Shown: in pieces, positions 50,994 to 59,303 of the stretch | Numbering within the stretch: position 1 is the stretch's first letter | How the letters are laid out: the number at the start of each line of letters is the position of its first letter | NCBI RefSeq assembly: GCF_900167415.1 | Contig: NZ_FUWU01000004.1 | Location: forward strand, 37,819-101,818 | DNA from: Fibrobacter intestinalis | GTDB lineage: Bacteria > Fibrobacterota > Fibrobacteria > Fibrobacterales > Fibrobacteraceae | Direction: 5' to 3' | Length of the DNA: 64,000 nucleotides | The notes under the pieces: generated by a model | Seen by the model: only the letters and a program-made list of their open reading frames with translations | What the model was told of the DNA's origin: nothing | Database searches by the model: none | Translations under genes and position numbers: made by a program

Positions 50994-53339
50994 TTACAGG
51001 CCTTTTTTGAATTTTTTCAGCATCGACGAGAGCTTGTTCTGCGTCTGAACGTTCGGCTTGCTCTTGGGATTGGCTCCACCCAGACGCGCCTTCAAATCGG
51101 CAATGGTCGCATGCGGACGAATGCCGACTTCACGACGCGGAGGACGCCCGCCACGCTGGTTGCGCGCATTCCGACCCGCACCGGCAACGCCATCCGTCTG
51201 TTCCTGCTTCATCGACAGGCTAATGCGTTTTTGCCCCGCATCCACGCCGAGAATCCGCACCTTGACCACATCGCCCACGGTGAGAACCGTTTTGGCGTCG
51301 TCCACAAACTTGTCGCTGATTTCAGAAACGTGCACCAGACCATCCTGATGAACGCCGATATCGACAAACGCTCCGAAATTCGCCACATTCGTGACCACGC
51401 CTTCCATCCAGCTGCCGGTCACAAGATCGTTGATGCTCTTGATGTTGTCGTTGAATTTGGCATAGCGGAATTCCTTACGCGGATCGCGACTCGGCTTTTC
51501 GAGTTCGGCAAAGATGTCTTCCAAAGTATGCTTGCCGACCGTGTCCGAAAGGAATTCTTCCAAAGAAAGCGACTTGATGGCGCTGGCATTGCCGACCAGA
51601 TCTTTGACCGGAACGCCCGCTTTAGCGGCCATCTTCTCGACCAAGCCGTAGTTTTCCGGGTGAACCGCACTGCAATCCAGCGGGTTTTCCGCTCCCGGAA
51701 TGCGCAAAAAGCCTGCGGACTGTTCATAAGCCTTCGGACCAAAGCCCTTGACCTTGAGCACCTCTTCGCGGCTGTTGAACGCCCCGTTTTCTTCCCGATA
51801 TTTGACCACGTTTTCCGCCAAAGCCGAAGAAACGCCAGCGACATGGGTCAAAAGCGGAGCACTTGCCGTATTCAAATCCACGCCGACCATGTTCACGCAG
51901 CTTTCCACCACTTCGTCCAGACGCTTCTTGAGTTCGCGCTGGTTCACATCATGCTGGTATTGCCCGACGCCAATGGACTGCGGATCGACTTTCACCAGTT
52001 CCGCCAGCGGATCCTGCAAACGACGACCGATGGAAATCGCGCCGCGGGTCGTCACGTCTTCGTTCGGGAATTCCTGAATGGCGAGCGGACTTGCGGAATA
52101 GACAGACGCGCCCGCTTCCGAAACGATCACACGAGCCGGCTTCTTGCCCTTGAACTTGTGCGACATGTCCGCCACAAAAGCGTCCGTTTCACGGCTGGCC
52201 GTGCCGTTGCCGATAGCAATCAAATCGACTTCGTATTTTTCGACCAGCGCGGCAATATAATCGCCCGCTTCGGCGACACGCTTCTGCGGTTCGTGAGGGA
52301 AGATTACGCCGTGATCCATAAACTTGCCGTTCTTGTCCAAAACGGCCACTTTGCAACCCGTGCGGAAACCCGGATCCAAAGCCAGAACCGCCTTGTGCCC
52401 AGCCGGAGGTGCCAGCAGAACGTCTTGCAGGTTTTTGCTGAACACCTTGAACGCTTCTTCTTCGGCTTTGTCCTTCAAGAGCAAGCGGACTTCGCTTTCG
52501 AGGCTCGCCTTGAGCAAGCGTTCCCACGCGTCCTTGCACATTTCTTCCAAATACGGTTTCCAGACGCTCTCGTTCCGAATCACCTGACTCTGCAAATACG
52601 AAACAAATTCCGCATCCGGCATATCGATGGAAAGCCGGAGGACCTTCTCTTTTTCGCCACGGCGCAAAGCGAGCATTCGATGGCTCGGGATTTTCGAAAC
52701 CGCTTCCGAAAAGTCGTAGTAGTTCTTGAACTTGGTTTCCTGCTTTTCAAATTCCTTGCGGACCTTGGACACCATAAGGCCCTGCTTTTCAATCTGCGCA
52801 CGCAAATACTGGCGATAGGTCGCGTTGTCCGCCAGCTCTTCCGCCAAGATGTCGCAAGCTCCGTTGATGGCCGCCTTCGGATCGGCGAGTCCCTTTTCTT
52901 CGGAACAATAGATAAGCCCGATGGTTTCCGGCGTATTGTCCGTTTCTTCCTGAGCCATGATGATGCGGGCCAGCGGTTCCAGACCGCATTCCTTGGCGAT
53001 AGTCGCCCGCGTACGCTTCTTCGGTTTGTAGGGAGCGTAAAGGTCTTCCAAAAGCGTCTTGTCCTTGCAAGCCTCGATCTGCCCCTTCAATTCCGGAGTC
53101 AGCTTGCCCTGTTCTTCGATGCTTTTTAAAATCGTCGTTTTCCGTTCTTCGATTTCCTGCAAGTATTCACGGCGGTGCTGAATATCGCGCAGTTCAATTT
53201 CATTCAAAGTTCCCGTCTGGTCTTTGCGGTAACGGGCGATAAAAGGAATGGTTCCGCCCTGATCCATCAGTTCCAGTGCCTTGGCAATGCGCCATTCTTC
53301 AATGTTCAATTCTTCGGAAATAATTTGCGAAAAATTCAT
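50994..53339 (-). CDS. tex: Tex-family RNA-binding transcription accessory protein
   Basis: Cytoplasmic nucleic-acid-binding protein with roles in transcription and rRNA handling. Domains in order: Tex N-terminal helical region (1-190), a YqgF-like RNase H fold (ALDPGFRTGCKVAVLD, near 335), helix-hairpin-helix repeats (DLNTASAPLLTHVAGVSSAL near 505) and a C-terminal S1 domain (EGVVTNVANFGAFVDIGVHQDGLVH near 660). A basic, Arg/Gly-rich tail with GRNARNQRGGRPPRR ends it. It has 781 residues. It is likely a single gene. Confidence 0.95.
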   Translation of the reverse strand: MNFSQIISEELNIEEWRIAKALELMDQGGTIPFIARYRKDQTGTLNEIELRDIQHRREYLQEIEERKTTILKSIEEQGKLTPELKGQIEACKDKTLLEDLYAPYKPKKRTRATIAKECGLEPLARIIMAQEETDNTPETIGLIYCSEEKGLADPKAAINGACDILAEELADNATYRQYLRAQIEKQGLMVSKVRKEFEKQETKFKNYYDFSEAVSKIPSHRMLALRRGEKEKVLRLSIDMPDAEFVSYLQSQVIRNESVWKPYLEEMCKDAWERLLKASLESEVRLLLKDKAEEEAFKVFSKNLQDVLLAPPAGHKAVLALDPGFRTGCKVAVLDKNGKFMDHGVIFPHEPQKRVAEAGDYIAALVEKYEVDLIAIGNGTASRETDAFVADMSHKFKGKKPARVIVSEAGASVYSASPLAIQEFPNEDVTTRGAISIGRRLQDPLAELVKVDPQSIGVGQYQHDVNQRELKKRLDEVVESCVNMVGVDLNTASAPLLTHVAGVSSALAENVVKYREENGAFNSREEVLKVKGFGPKAYEQSAGFLRIPGAENPLDCSAVHPENYGLVEKMAAKAGVPVKDLVGNASAIKSLSLEEFLSDTVGKHTLEDIFAELEKPSRDPRKEFRYAKFNDNIKSINDLVTGSWMEGVVTNVANFGAFVDIGVHQDGLVHVSEISDKFVDDAKTVLTVGDVVKVRILGVDAGQKRISLSMKQEQTDGVAGAGRNARNQRGGRPPRREVGIRPHATIADLKARLGGANPKSKPNVQTQNKLSSMLKKFKKGL

Positions 53340-53391
53340 ATATCCTTTCCTTCATAGAGTCTTGTGGGACACAATTTAAAATCTTTCCCGC

Positions 53392-55230
53392 TTAAAACGG
53401 GAAAAACAAAGGTAAAACAAAAGTCATAACGACACCCATGGCGATTTGCAAAGGACCCCCGATTTTCAGGTAATCCCGGAAAACATAACGTCCAGCGTTC
53501 ATCACCAGGGCATTCGGAGGAGTCGAAAAGGGCGAAATGAAACAGCAACTGGCAGAGACGGTCACCGCAAACAGGAACGGATACGGACTCACGCCGAGTC
53601 CAGCTGCCGCACTCATCGCAATCGGCGCCAAAAGCACCGCCGTCGCCGTATTGCTGATGAATATCGTCACCAAGGACGTCGTGTAATAAATGCCCGCAAG
53701 GAGCGCATAAGGTCCAAGAGCCCCAAGGTTTTCGGCAAGTTCCTTCGCAATCATTCCCGAAATCCCGGTCTTTTCCAGAGCCGTGGACATGGGAAGCATC
53801 GCTGCAATCAGAACCGTGCTTTCCCAGTTGATAGAACTGTAAGCGTCCTCCACATTGCGAAAACAGCCGGAGAGAATCATCAGCAACGCCGCGATAAAAA
53901 CCGCCGCCACCGGAGGCACCGCATTGGAAACCATCAGAATGACCATCAAAAGGAGAATCGCCGCTGCAAACGGCATTTTATGATCCAGGGGAACGGACTC
54001 CGCCAGTTCCAGCGGCTCGCCGAGTACAACCCATTCCGAATTGGAAGCCGACAGCTTGCGGATATTTTCCCAAGCGCCTTGCACCAAAAGCGTGTCCCGA
54101 GATTCCAAGTGCACGTCCTTCAAATCGTGCAAAATGTAGGCCCCCTTGCGCTGGATTCCCAGAACATTCACCCCGAACTGCGCCCGAAAATTCGTTTCAA
54201 GAACGTTCCTGTTCACCAAAGAGGAATCCGGCATAAGAAGCACTTCAGCAATTCCCCAGTTCCTAAAATGCAGCGGAGAACCCGTTTCGCCCGCCGAAAT
54301 CACAGGCGCACGCATTTCCTCGGCAAATTTTTTCACATCCGCCGAATCCCCCAGAACAAACAAGATGTCCCCGCCCATCGACACGCTGCTCGGCCCCGCC
54401 AACATCCGAGCGTTGGTTCCAAAAAACTTGCCGCGTCCCGGTCGCTCGATTTCTATCACCGTCAGATTATACGTATTCGGCAATTTCAAATCGGCAAAAG
54501 ACCTGCCGACAATCGGCGAATCGTTCTGCACACGAACCCGCGTTACGTTGCGGGAAAGGCTGTATTCTTCGGTCAGTTCCCTCAAGGACTTGAAATGCGC
54601 CTCTCTTTCTTTCTGCACGTCCTTTTTTTTGCAAAGGAGGCGAGATGCCGGAAACATGGCGGCAATCATCAGCAAAAGGACAAAAAAGCCAATCGGCGTG
54701 AATGAAAAAAGCTTCAACGCCGGGTAGCCCGCTTTGACAAGGGCGTCGCTCACCACCATATTCGGCGGCGTTCCAATCAGCGTCATCAATCCGCCAAGGC
54801 TACAGCCAAAAGCCATCGGCATCAAAAAGCGCTTCGGGCCCGAGCGGGTGCCTGCCGAAACGCTCATCACAATCGGAAGCATCAAAGCGGCGGTTCCCGT
54901 AATGCCGACAAAAGCTCCGATAAAGCCCGTCACCAGCATGATCGCCACAAAAAGCACATCCTCGTTTTTGCCGACGACCTTGACGATTTTCTGTCCCGCA
55001 ACGCGGGCAAGCCCCGTGCGAAAAACGGCTCCGCCCACAATAAACAGCCCGAGCATCATCAAAACAATCGAATTGGAAAAACCGGCCAGCGCCTCCTCTA
55101 CCGAAACCACCCCAAAAACCATCAGCAGAACGAGCGACACCAACGCCACGATATCCGAGCGGATTTTCCCCTGCACAAAAAAGAACATGGAAAAAGCCAA
55201 AATGACAAGGGTTACGACCAGCGAAAACAT
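53392..55230 (-). CDS. SLC13-family transporter with RCK_C domains
   Basis: Inner-membrane anion/sodium symporter of the DASS type, carrying sulfate or dicarboxylates. Membrane helices fill residues 1-200 and 410-612, with the GITGTAALMLPIVMSVSAG and IGTPPNMVVSDALVKAG motifs in the first half and SNTATAVLLAPIAMSAAAGL and SPFSTPPNALVM in the second. Between them, residues about 210-390 form two TrkA-C-like soluble domains (VRVQNDSPIVGRSFADLKLP, LVNRNVLETNFRAQFGVNVLGI). Substrate cannot be told from sequence. It is a single gene. Confidence 0.9.
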   Translation of the reverse strand: MFSLVVTLVILAFSMFFFVQGKIRSDIVALVSLVLLMVFGVVSVEEALAGFSNSIVLMMLGLFIVGGAVFRTGLARVAGQKIVKVVGKNEDVLFVAIMLVTGFIGAFVGITGTAALMLPIVMSVSAGTRSGPKRFLMPMAFGCSLGGLMTLIGTPPNMVVSDALVKAGYPALKLFSFTPIGFFVLLLMIAAMFPASRLLCKKKDVQKEREAHFKSLRELTEEYSLSRNVTRVRVQNDSPIVGRSFADLKLPNTYNLTVIEIERPGRGKFFGTNARMLAGPSSVSMGGDILFVLGDSADVKKFAEEMRAPVISAGETGSPLHFRNWGIAEVLLMPDSSLVNRNVLETNFRAQFGVNVLGIQRKGAYILHDLKDVHLESRDTLLVQGAWENIRKLSASNSEWVVLGEPLELAESVPLDHKMPFAAAILLLMVILMVSNAVPPVAAVFIAALLMILSGCFRNVEDAYSSINWESTVLIAAMLPMSTALEKTGISGMIAKELAENLGALGPYALLAGIYYTTSLVTIFISNTATAVLLAPIAMSAAAGLGVSPYPFLFAVTVSASCCFISPFSTPPNALVMNAGRYVFRDYLKIGGPLQIAMGVVMTFVLPLFFPF

Positions 55231-55477
55231 AGCGGCGAAAAGATAGAAAAGTTCATCCTCGAAAAAGCGAAAAGAAAAATGATTTGGCGAGCCTCGATCG
55301 TCCGTCCTTCAACAGGCTCACTCATCACGATTGGCCCTTTTCCGAACGCTAAAAGGGCGTAACGATTATCCTTCCCATTCTTTTTCCGGCTTCATTTCAT
55401 TCTCAAAAGCTCTTCGATGGCATTTTTGAAGCGCATTTTTTGGGACTTATATACAAAACTCCACCCGATTTGCTTGC

Positions 55478-55783
55478 CCTTCGACAGGCTCAGGGACCGG
55501 TTAGGAGTTAGGAGTTGGGAGTTGGGAGTTGGGAGTTGGGAGTTGGAACTGAAAACTAATAACTAAATTGTCCCTGCAAGGGACAATTCGTCTAAGGGAA
55601 CAAGTTCCCAAGGCTCATGGGGCGCTGCACAATTCGCCTAAAGGAAGCGAAGCTTCCAAGGCTCATGGGTAAGCGAGTACCTCGCAGTCTGCGAGAAGAA
55701 ATTTCCCTTGTGAAAAAGAAATCCACGCTTTGAAAAAAAATTATTTGTGAGAATTTGGAGGAAGATTGTATATAATTCCCCAT
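55478..55783 (+). repeat. Repeat array upstream of the HIT gene
   Basis: The 590 bases from 55231 to 55820 contain no gene. In order: CCCTTCGACAGGCTCAGGGA (55479), GGGAGTT tandem units (55502-55550), two GGGACAATTCG-type modules with a GGAAGC...GCTTCC hairpin (55579-55621 and 55627-55670), the CTCGCAGTCTGCGAG hairpin module (55679-55718), a TTTGAAAAAAA stretch and an ATTTGG...ATTCCCC element at 55753-55783, 38 bases before the HIT start. A CTTCAACAGGCTCA fragment lies near 55306. Confidence 0.8.
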
Positions 55784-55820
55784 TTTTTGCTATTATAATT
55801 TCGCAAAACAAAGGTATTCT

Positions 55821-56171
55821 ATGTCCGATTGTATTTTTTGTAAAATCATCCATGGCGAAATTCCCTCCACTAAAATCTACGAAGACGACGAATTTTACGC
55901 CTTCAAAGATTTGAACCCGCAAGCTCCCGTCCATTTTCTGGTCGTTCCCAAAAAGCATATCACCAGTCTGATGGAACTCGAAGAATCCGATTCCCCGCTG
56001 ATGGGACGCTTGCTTTACCGTGCACAGCTTTTAGCAAAACAAGAAGGCCTTGGCGAAGGCGGAGCCCGTTTCGTATTCAACTGCAAAGGCGACGCCGGAC
56101 AAACCGTCTGGCATATTCATTGCCACGTCCTCGGCGGCAAAAGGCTCGACGACGGTTTCGGAGCGAAATAA
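55821..56171 (+). CDS. HIT-family nucleotide-binding protein
   Basis: Histidine-triad nucleotide hydrolase of the HinT group. Signature MSDCIFCKIIHGEIPSTKIYEDDE at the N-terminus and the triad motif HIHCHVLGG near residue 103; the zinc-type CxxC (CIFC) is present at 4-7. The 116 residues are standard. recO begins at the base after its stop, so HIT, recO and panB form an operon. Confidence 0.95.
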   Translation: MSDCIFCKIIHGEIPSTKIYEDDEFYAFKDLNPQAPVHFLVVPKKHITSLMELEESDSPLMGRLLYRAQLLAKQEGLGEGGARFVFNCKGDAGQTVWHIHCHVLGGKRLDDGFGAK

Positions 56172-56918
56172 TTGCTAAAACGGGCAAAAGTCATTATTCT
56201 GCACAGGATGCCTTACAGCGATTCTTCGCTGATTGTCAAAGGATTCTGTTCCGATTTTGGCGTGCAATCCTTCCTTGTCAAAAGTGCCAAAAGCAAAAAT
56301 TGCCCGTTTAAAAGCTCCCTGGATCCCCTTGCCGAAAGCGAAATCGTCTTTCACGATTCCGGGAAAAGCGATTTGCATTTCATTCGCGAAGCGAGCCTTA
56401 TCGACTGGTTTCCCCATTTGCGGAAGGACTTGGAAAAAAACGCCATGGCGGAAGTCATCGCCGAAATCCTTTTGCGCTATTTGTCGGCAGGCCCCTCTCA
56501 AGAGCTGGTCTTCCGCTACACGGAAAAAGCCCTGCAAATTCTGGACCGCGGAGAAAAGCCGCAAGAAACCCTTGTCCGTTGGATGTGGCACGTCGCCGAC
56601 TGCGAAGGCTACGCCCTTTCCCTCCATGAATGCGTCCGTTGCGGAGCCGAAATTCAAAATTTCCCCGCGGATTTCCTGTTTGAAAACGGCGGAGCCCTCT
56701 GCCAAAACTGCCTAGGCGTCCTCCAGCCGGAGCATTCCCCGGAATTTCTGGCAGACATTGCCCGGCTCTCCACTCGGGAACAATTGCACAATCCGCGGTT
56801 CCTCGAATGCGAATTTTTCAAATACCTGAAAAATCATCTCGGCGAAAACCGGGAAGTCAAATCTTACCATTGGTTGCAAGAGGTCAGAAATTATGCTTTC
56901 AGCAAAACAGATTCTTGA
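56172..56918 (+). CDS. recO: DNA repair protein RecO
   Basis: Recombination mediator that loads RecA with RecR. An N-terminal OB-fold (AKVIILHRMPYSDSSLIVKGF) is followed by a helical domain and a zinc site CVRCGAE...CQNC near 160-185. The 248 residues fit. The start is TTG at 56172, immediately after the HIT stop. The 3' end overlaps panB by 26 bases. Confidence 0.85.
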   Translation: MLKRAKVIILHRMPYSDSSLIVKGFCSDFGVQSFLVKSAKSKNCPFKSSLDPLAESEIVFHDSGKSDLHFIREASLIDWFPHLRKDLEKNAMAEVIAEILLRYLSAGPSQELVFRYTEKALQILDRGEKPQETLVRWMWHVADCEGYALSLHECVRCGAEIQNFPADFLFENGGALCQNCLGVLQPEHSPEFLADIARLSTREQLHNPRFLECEFFKYLKNHLGENREVKSYHWLQEVRNYAFSKTDS

Positions 56919-57639
56919 ATGCAAGGGCAAACGGAAAATCGCCCAAATCACCACATACGACTTTGGCTTTGCTCAAATTGCCGAAGCTGCGGGAATCGAC
57001 CAGATTCTCGTCGGCGACAGCCTTGCCAACACCATGCTCGGCTACAAAAGCACGCAATCCGTGGGAATGCCCGAGATGCTCATTTTTGTTTCCGCAGTAG
57101 TCCGCGGTGCTCCCAACACCCACGTCGTCGCCGATATGCCTTTTCAAAGCGACAGCGATCCGAAAACAGCATTGGAAAACGCCAAACGCTTTATCGATGT
57201 GGGAGCGTCTTCTGTCAAACTTGAAGGTTACAAGCCGGAAATCATCGAAACCCTTCTCCAGAACGGCATTGAAGTCTGCGGGCATCTGGGACTTTTGCCG
57301 CAGACCGCGACCAGTTTCAAACAAGTGGGCAAAACCGAAGAAGAAGCTGGGCGGATTCTGAAAGAAGCCGTAGCGCTTTCCGAAATGGGCGTTTACGAAA
57401 TGGTCCTGGAGCACATTCCCGAAGCCTTGGGAAAACAGATAACCCAAGCCGTGAAGTCCATCACTATCGGCATCGGCGGCGGTTCGCATACCGACGGGCA
57501 CGTTACCGTTCTACACGATGCCCTTGGCATCCATGCGGGCAAAATTCCTCCGTTCGCCACCCGGTTCTGCAATCTCTACGAGACAGCCAAAAAAGGAATC
57601 GAAGCCTACATCGACTTTGTGCGCAAAGAATCCCTGTAG
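56893..57639 (+). CDS. panB: 3-methyl-2-oxobutanoate hydroxymethyltransferase
   Basis: First enzyme of pantothenate synthesis; transfers hydroxymethyl from methylene-THF to ketoisovalerate. Motifs: KRKIAQITTYDFGFAQIA near residue 14, ILVGDSLANTMLGY near 38, VVADMPF near 75, VKLEG, GHLGLLPQTATSF near 130, and IGIGGGSHTDGHVTVLHDALG near 190. The 248 residues are slightly short of typical PanB. It overlaps recO; with coaE elsewhere it serves coenzyme A synthesis. Confidence 0.95.
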   Translation: MLSAKQILECKGKRKIAQITTYDFGFAQIAEAAGIDQILVGDSLANTMLGYKSTQSVGMPEMLIFVSAVVRGAPNTHVVADMPFQSDSDPKTALENAKRFIDVGASSVKLEGYKPEIIETLLQNGIEVCGHLGLLPQTATSFKQVGKTEEEAGRILKEAVALSEMGVYEMVLEHIPEALGKQITQAVKSITIGIGGGSHTDGHVTVLHDALGIHAGKIPPFATRFCNLYETAKKGIEAYIDFVRKESL

Positions 57640-57690
57640 CATTTTTTTCCAAGTAACGGGCATCGCTGCGAAAAAAAAATTGAAAAAGTG

Positions 57691-57719
57691 TTGATATTTT
57701 GTGTAAATCAAGTTATTTT
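57691..57719 (+). promoter_or_regulatory. Putative sigma-70 promoter of the H1-like gene
   Basis: TTGATA at 57691-57696 and TATTTT at 57714-57719 are spaced by 17 bases, in an AT-rich region 41 bases before the ATG, with AAGGA as ribosome site. Confidence 0.5.
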
Positions 57720-57759
57720 GTAATTATAGTTATCAACATCAAAAAAAAGGAACAAAAAT

Positions 57760-58104
57760 ATGGCACCTAAAACCACGAAGACTACCAAAAAAGCGGCTCC
57801 GGCAACAAAGACTGCAGCTAAAAAAACAGTCGCCAAGGCTGCAAAGTCGGCAGCAAAAACGGCAAAGGCTCCAGCTGCCAAAGCAGCGCCGGCAAAGAAA
57901 GCTGCCGCTGCGAAAAAGCCCGTAGCGAAAAAAGCGGCCCCGAAAAAGGCCGTCGCCAAGGCAAAACCGGTGGTAAAAGCGGCTTCCAAGACCACTAAAG
58001 CTGTCAAAGCAGTCAAGCCGGCAACAAAGAAAGTCGCCGTGGCGAAAAAGACCGTAGCGAAAAAAGTGGCTCCGAAAAAGACCGCCACCAAAAAAGCCAA
58101 GTAA
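57760..58104 (+). CDS. Histone H1-like Lys/Ala/Pro-rich protein
   Basis: A 114-residue protein made almost only of Lys, Ala, Pro, Val and Thr, with repeated AKK, KKPVAKKAAPKK and KTVAKKVAPKK units and no acidic residues. This composition is like the C-terminal tail of eukaryotic H1 and bacterial H1-like proteins such as those of Chlamydia and Bordetella, which bind and compact DNA. There is no globular domain. It has its own promoter and strong terminator (58132-58164), suggesting high expression. The family is inferred from composition only. Confidence 0.8.
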   Translation: MAPKTTKTTKKAAPATKTAAKKTVAKAAKSAAKTAKAPAAKAAPAKKAAAAKKPVAKKAAPKKAVAKAKPVVKAASKTTKAVKAVKPATKKVAVAKKTVAKKVAPKKTATKKAK

Positions 58105-58131
58105 TTTTTCCATTCTCTCTTTGTGCAAAAG

Positions 58132-58164
58132 AAAGGTTCGGATTCATCCGAGCCTTTCTTTTTT
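58132..58164 (+). terminator. Intrinsic terminator after the H1-like gene
   Basis: AAAGGTTCGGAT pairs with ATCCGAGCCTTT (12 base pairs with one T-G) around TC, followed by CTTTTTT. It lies 28 bases past the stop. Confidence 0.9.
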
Positions 58165-58189
58165 GGGAGGAGCCTTCCAGCCGATTTAT

Positions 58190-58985
58190 TGGGAAGTGGT
58201 TAGGGGGTAGTGCGCTTCGATAACCGGTTGCTGCCCTTCGACAGGCTCAGGGACCGGTTAAGAGTTGGGAGTTGGGACTGATAACAGATAACCGAGTTTC
58301 CCCTTGCGAAAGAAAAAGCCCCGTTTGAAAAAATTCCCCCTTCTCGCTATGGCGCAATATCCAATTCCACCCCACAAAACCAAAACTTCCTACCACAAAG
58401 CGTGGCGGGGGATAGGGTGAAGGAAAAAGGGGCCGCCCATGAAGTCTTAAGAGTTTTACTCTTTTAGACGAATTGTCCCTGGAAGGGAGCCTTCGCAAAA
58501 GCGTGCAAGGCGAATGTTGCGCCGCAAGCTTGCTTGCAGGCATTACTGAGCCGCCGCCGCCGCGGACGCAACGCGTCAACTTGGAAGCCCCCTTATCCCT
58601 TCCGCCCGCTGGCCTATAAGGCATCCCTGAAACTCGGAATCTCTGATTCCGTAGTTGAAGTATCCCTGAAAGGGACAATTCGCCTAAAGGAAGCGGAGCT
58701 TCCAAGGCTCATGGGCGTAGGCGAGCACCTCGCAGTCTGCGAGAAGAAATTTTCCTTGTGAAAAAGAAATTCCTGTATTGAAAAAAAGAGTTCCACTTTG
58801 CGAAAAAGATGTTCACACTTTGAAAAATTTTTAATTGAGAGTATTTGGTGGAAGATTGTCCATAATTCCCAAATTTTTCATCGCGGCTATTTGGTGGAGA
58901 ATCGCCCCCCCCCTTTTTTGCTCTGCCGAGATGCTTCCACAAATACTCTCCTTAGCTTTCCGCGTCACTTTTCTACATTATTTCT
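58190..58985 (+). repeat. Long intergenic repeat array upstream of 58986
   Basis: The 880 bases after the H1-like gene contain no gene but several repeats: CCCTTCGACAGGCTCAGGGA near 58233, GGGAGTTGGGA units, CATCCCTGAAACTCGG (58622; also 63648), the GGGACAATTCGCCTAAAGG module with GGAAGC/GCTTCC hairpin at 58672-58715, the CTCGCAGTCTGCGAG module at 58728-58767, TTTG-AAAAA units, a full ATTTGG...CCAAAT element at 58843-58874, a truncated second copy from 58889, and a run of nine C then six T at 58905-58919. Confidence 0.8.
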
Positions 58986-59303
58986 ATGATTTCCGAAAAC
59001 GACTTGAAAGAAATAGAATCCCTGGGACTTGAAGAAAAGATTTCCCGGGTAAACAGCTTGCTCGAAAACAAAGAAAATCCGAAAGCCTTTGAACTCGCCC
59101 TTTTTCTCGCACTCAAAATGGCGCAAGAAATCAAAACGGGCAAGGAACTCGGCAGCGAATCGGGAAAGATCGTCGCCGCTTGGATGCAAAAATATTCCGC
59201 GGAATTGGTAGAAGAAGCGATTCCTTTGGCAAAACAGTTCTTTACAAATCCGGAACAGATTGCCGCCCGCATTCGCGAAGGACTTTTAAAACAAGATGCC
59301 TAA
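58986..59303 (+). CDS. Unknown small helical protein
   Basis: A 105-residue, mostly helical cytoplasmic protein (LKEIESLGLEEKISRVNSLLENK, ELALFLALKMAQEIKTGKELG). No family is recognised and no signal peptide is present. Its end overlaps the Ppx/GppA start by 8 bases, so it is the first gene of a chain of coupled genes. A cluster of repeats, including an ATTTGG...CCAAAT element, lies upstream. Confidence 0.7.
   Translation: MISENDLKEIESLGLEEKISRVNSLLENKENPKAFELALFLALKMAQEIKTGKELGSESGKIVAAWMQKYSAELVEEAIPLAKQFFTNPEQIAARIREGLLKQDA

Noticed and set aside
51111..53129. A 672-codon open frame on the plus strand inside tex
   Set aside because: It is antisense to the whole Tex protein, whose domains are all recognised; the composition is His/Arg/Phe-rich as expected for a shadow of GC-biased codons, and no start signal fits.
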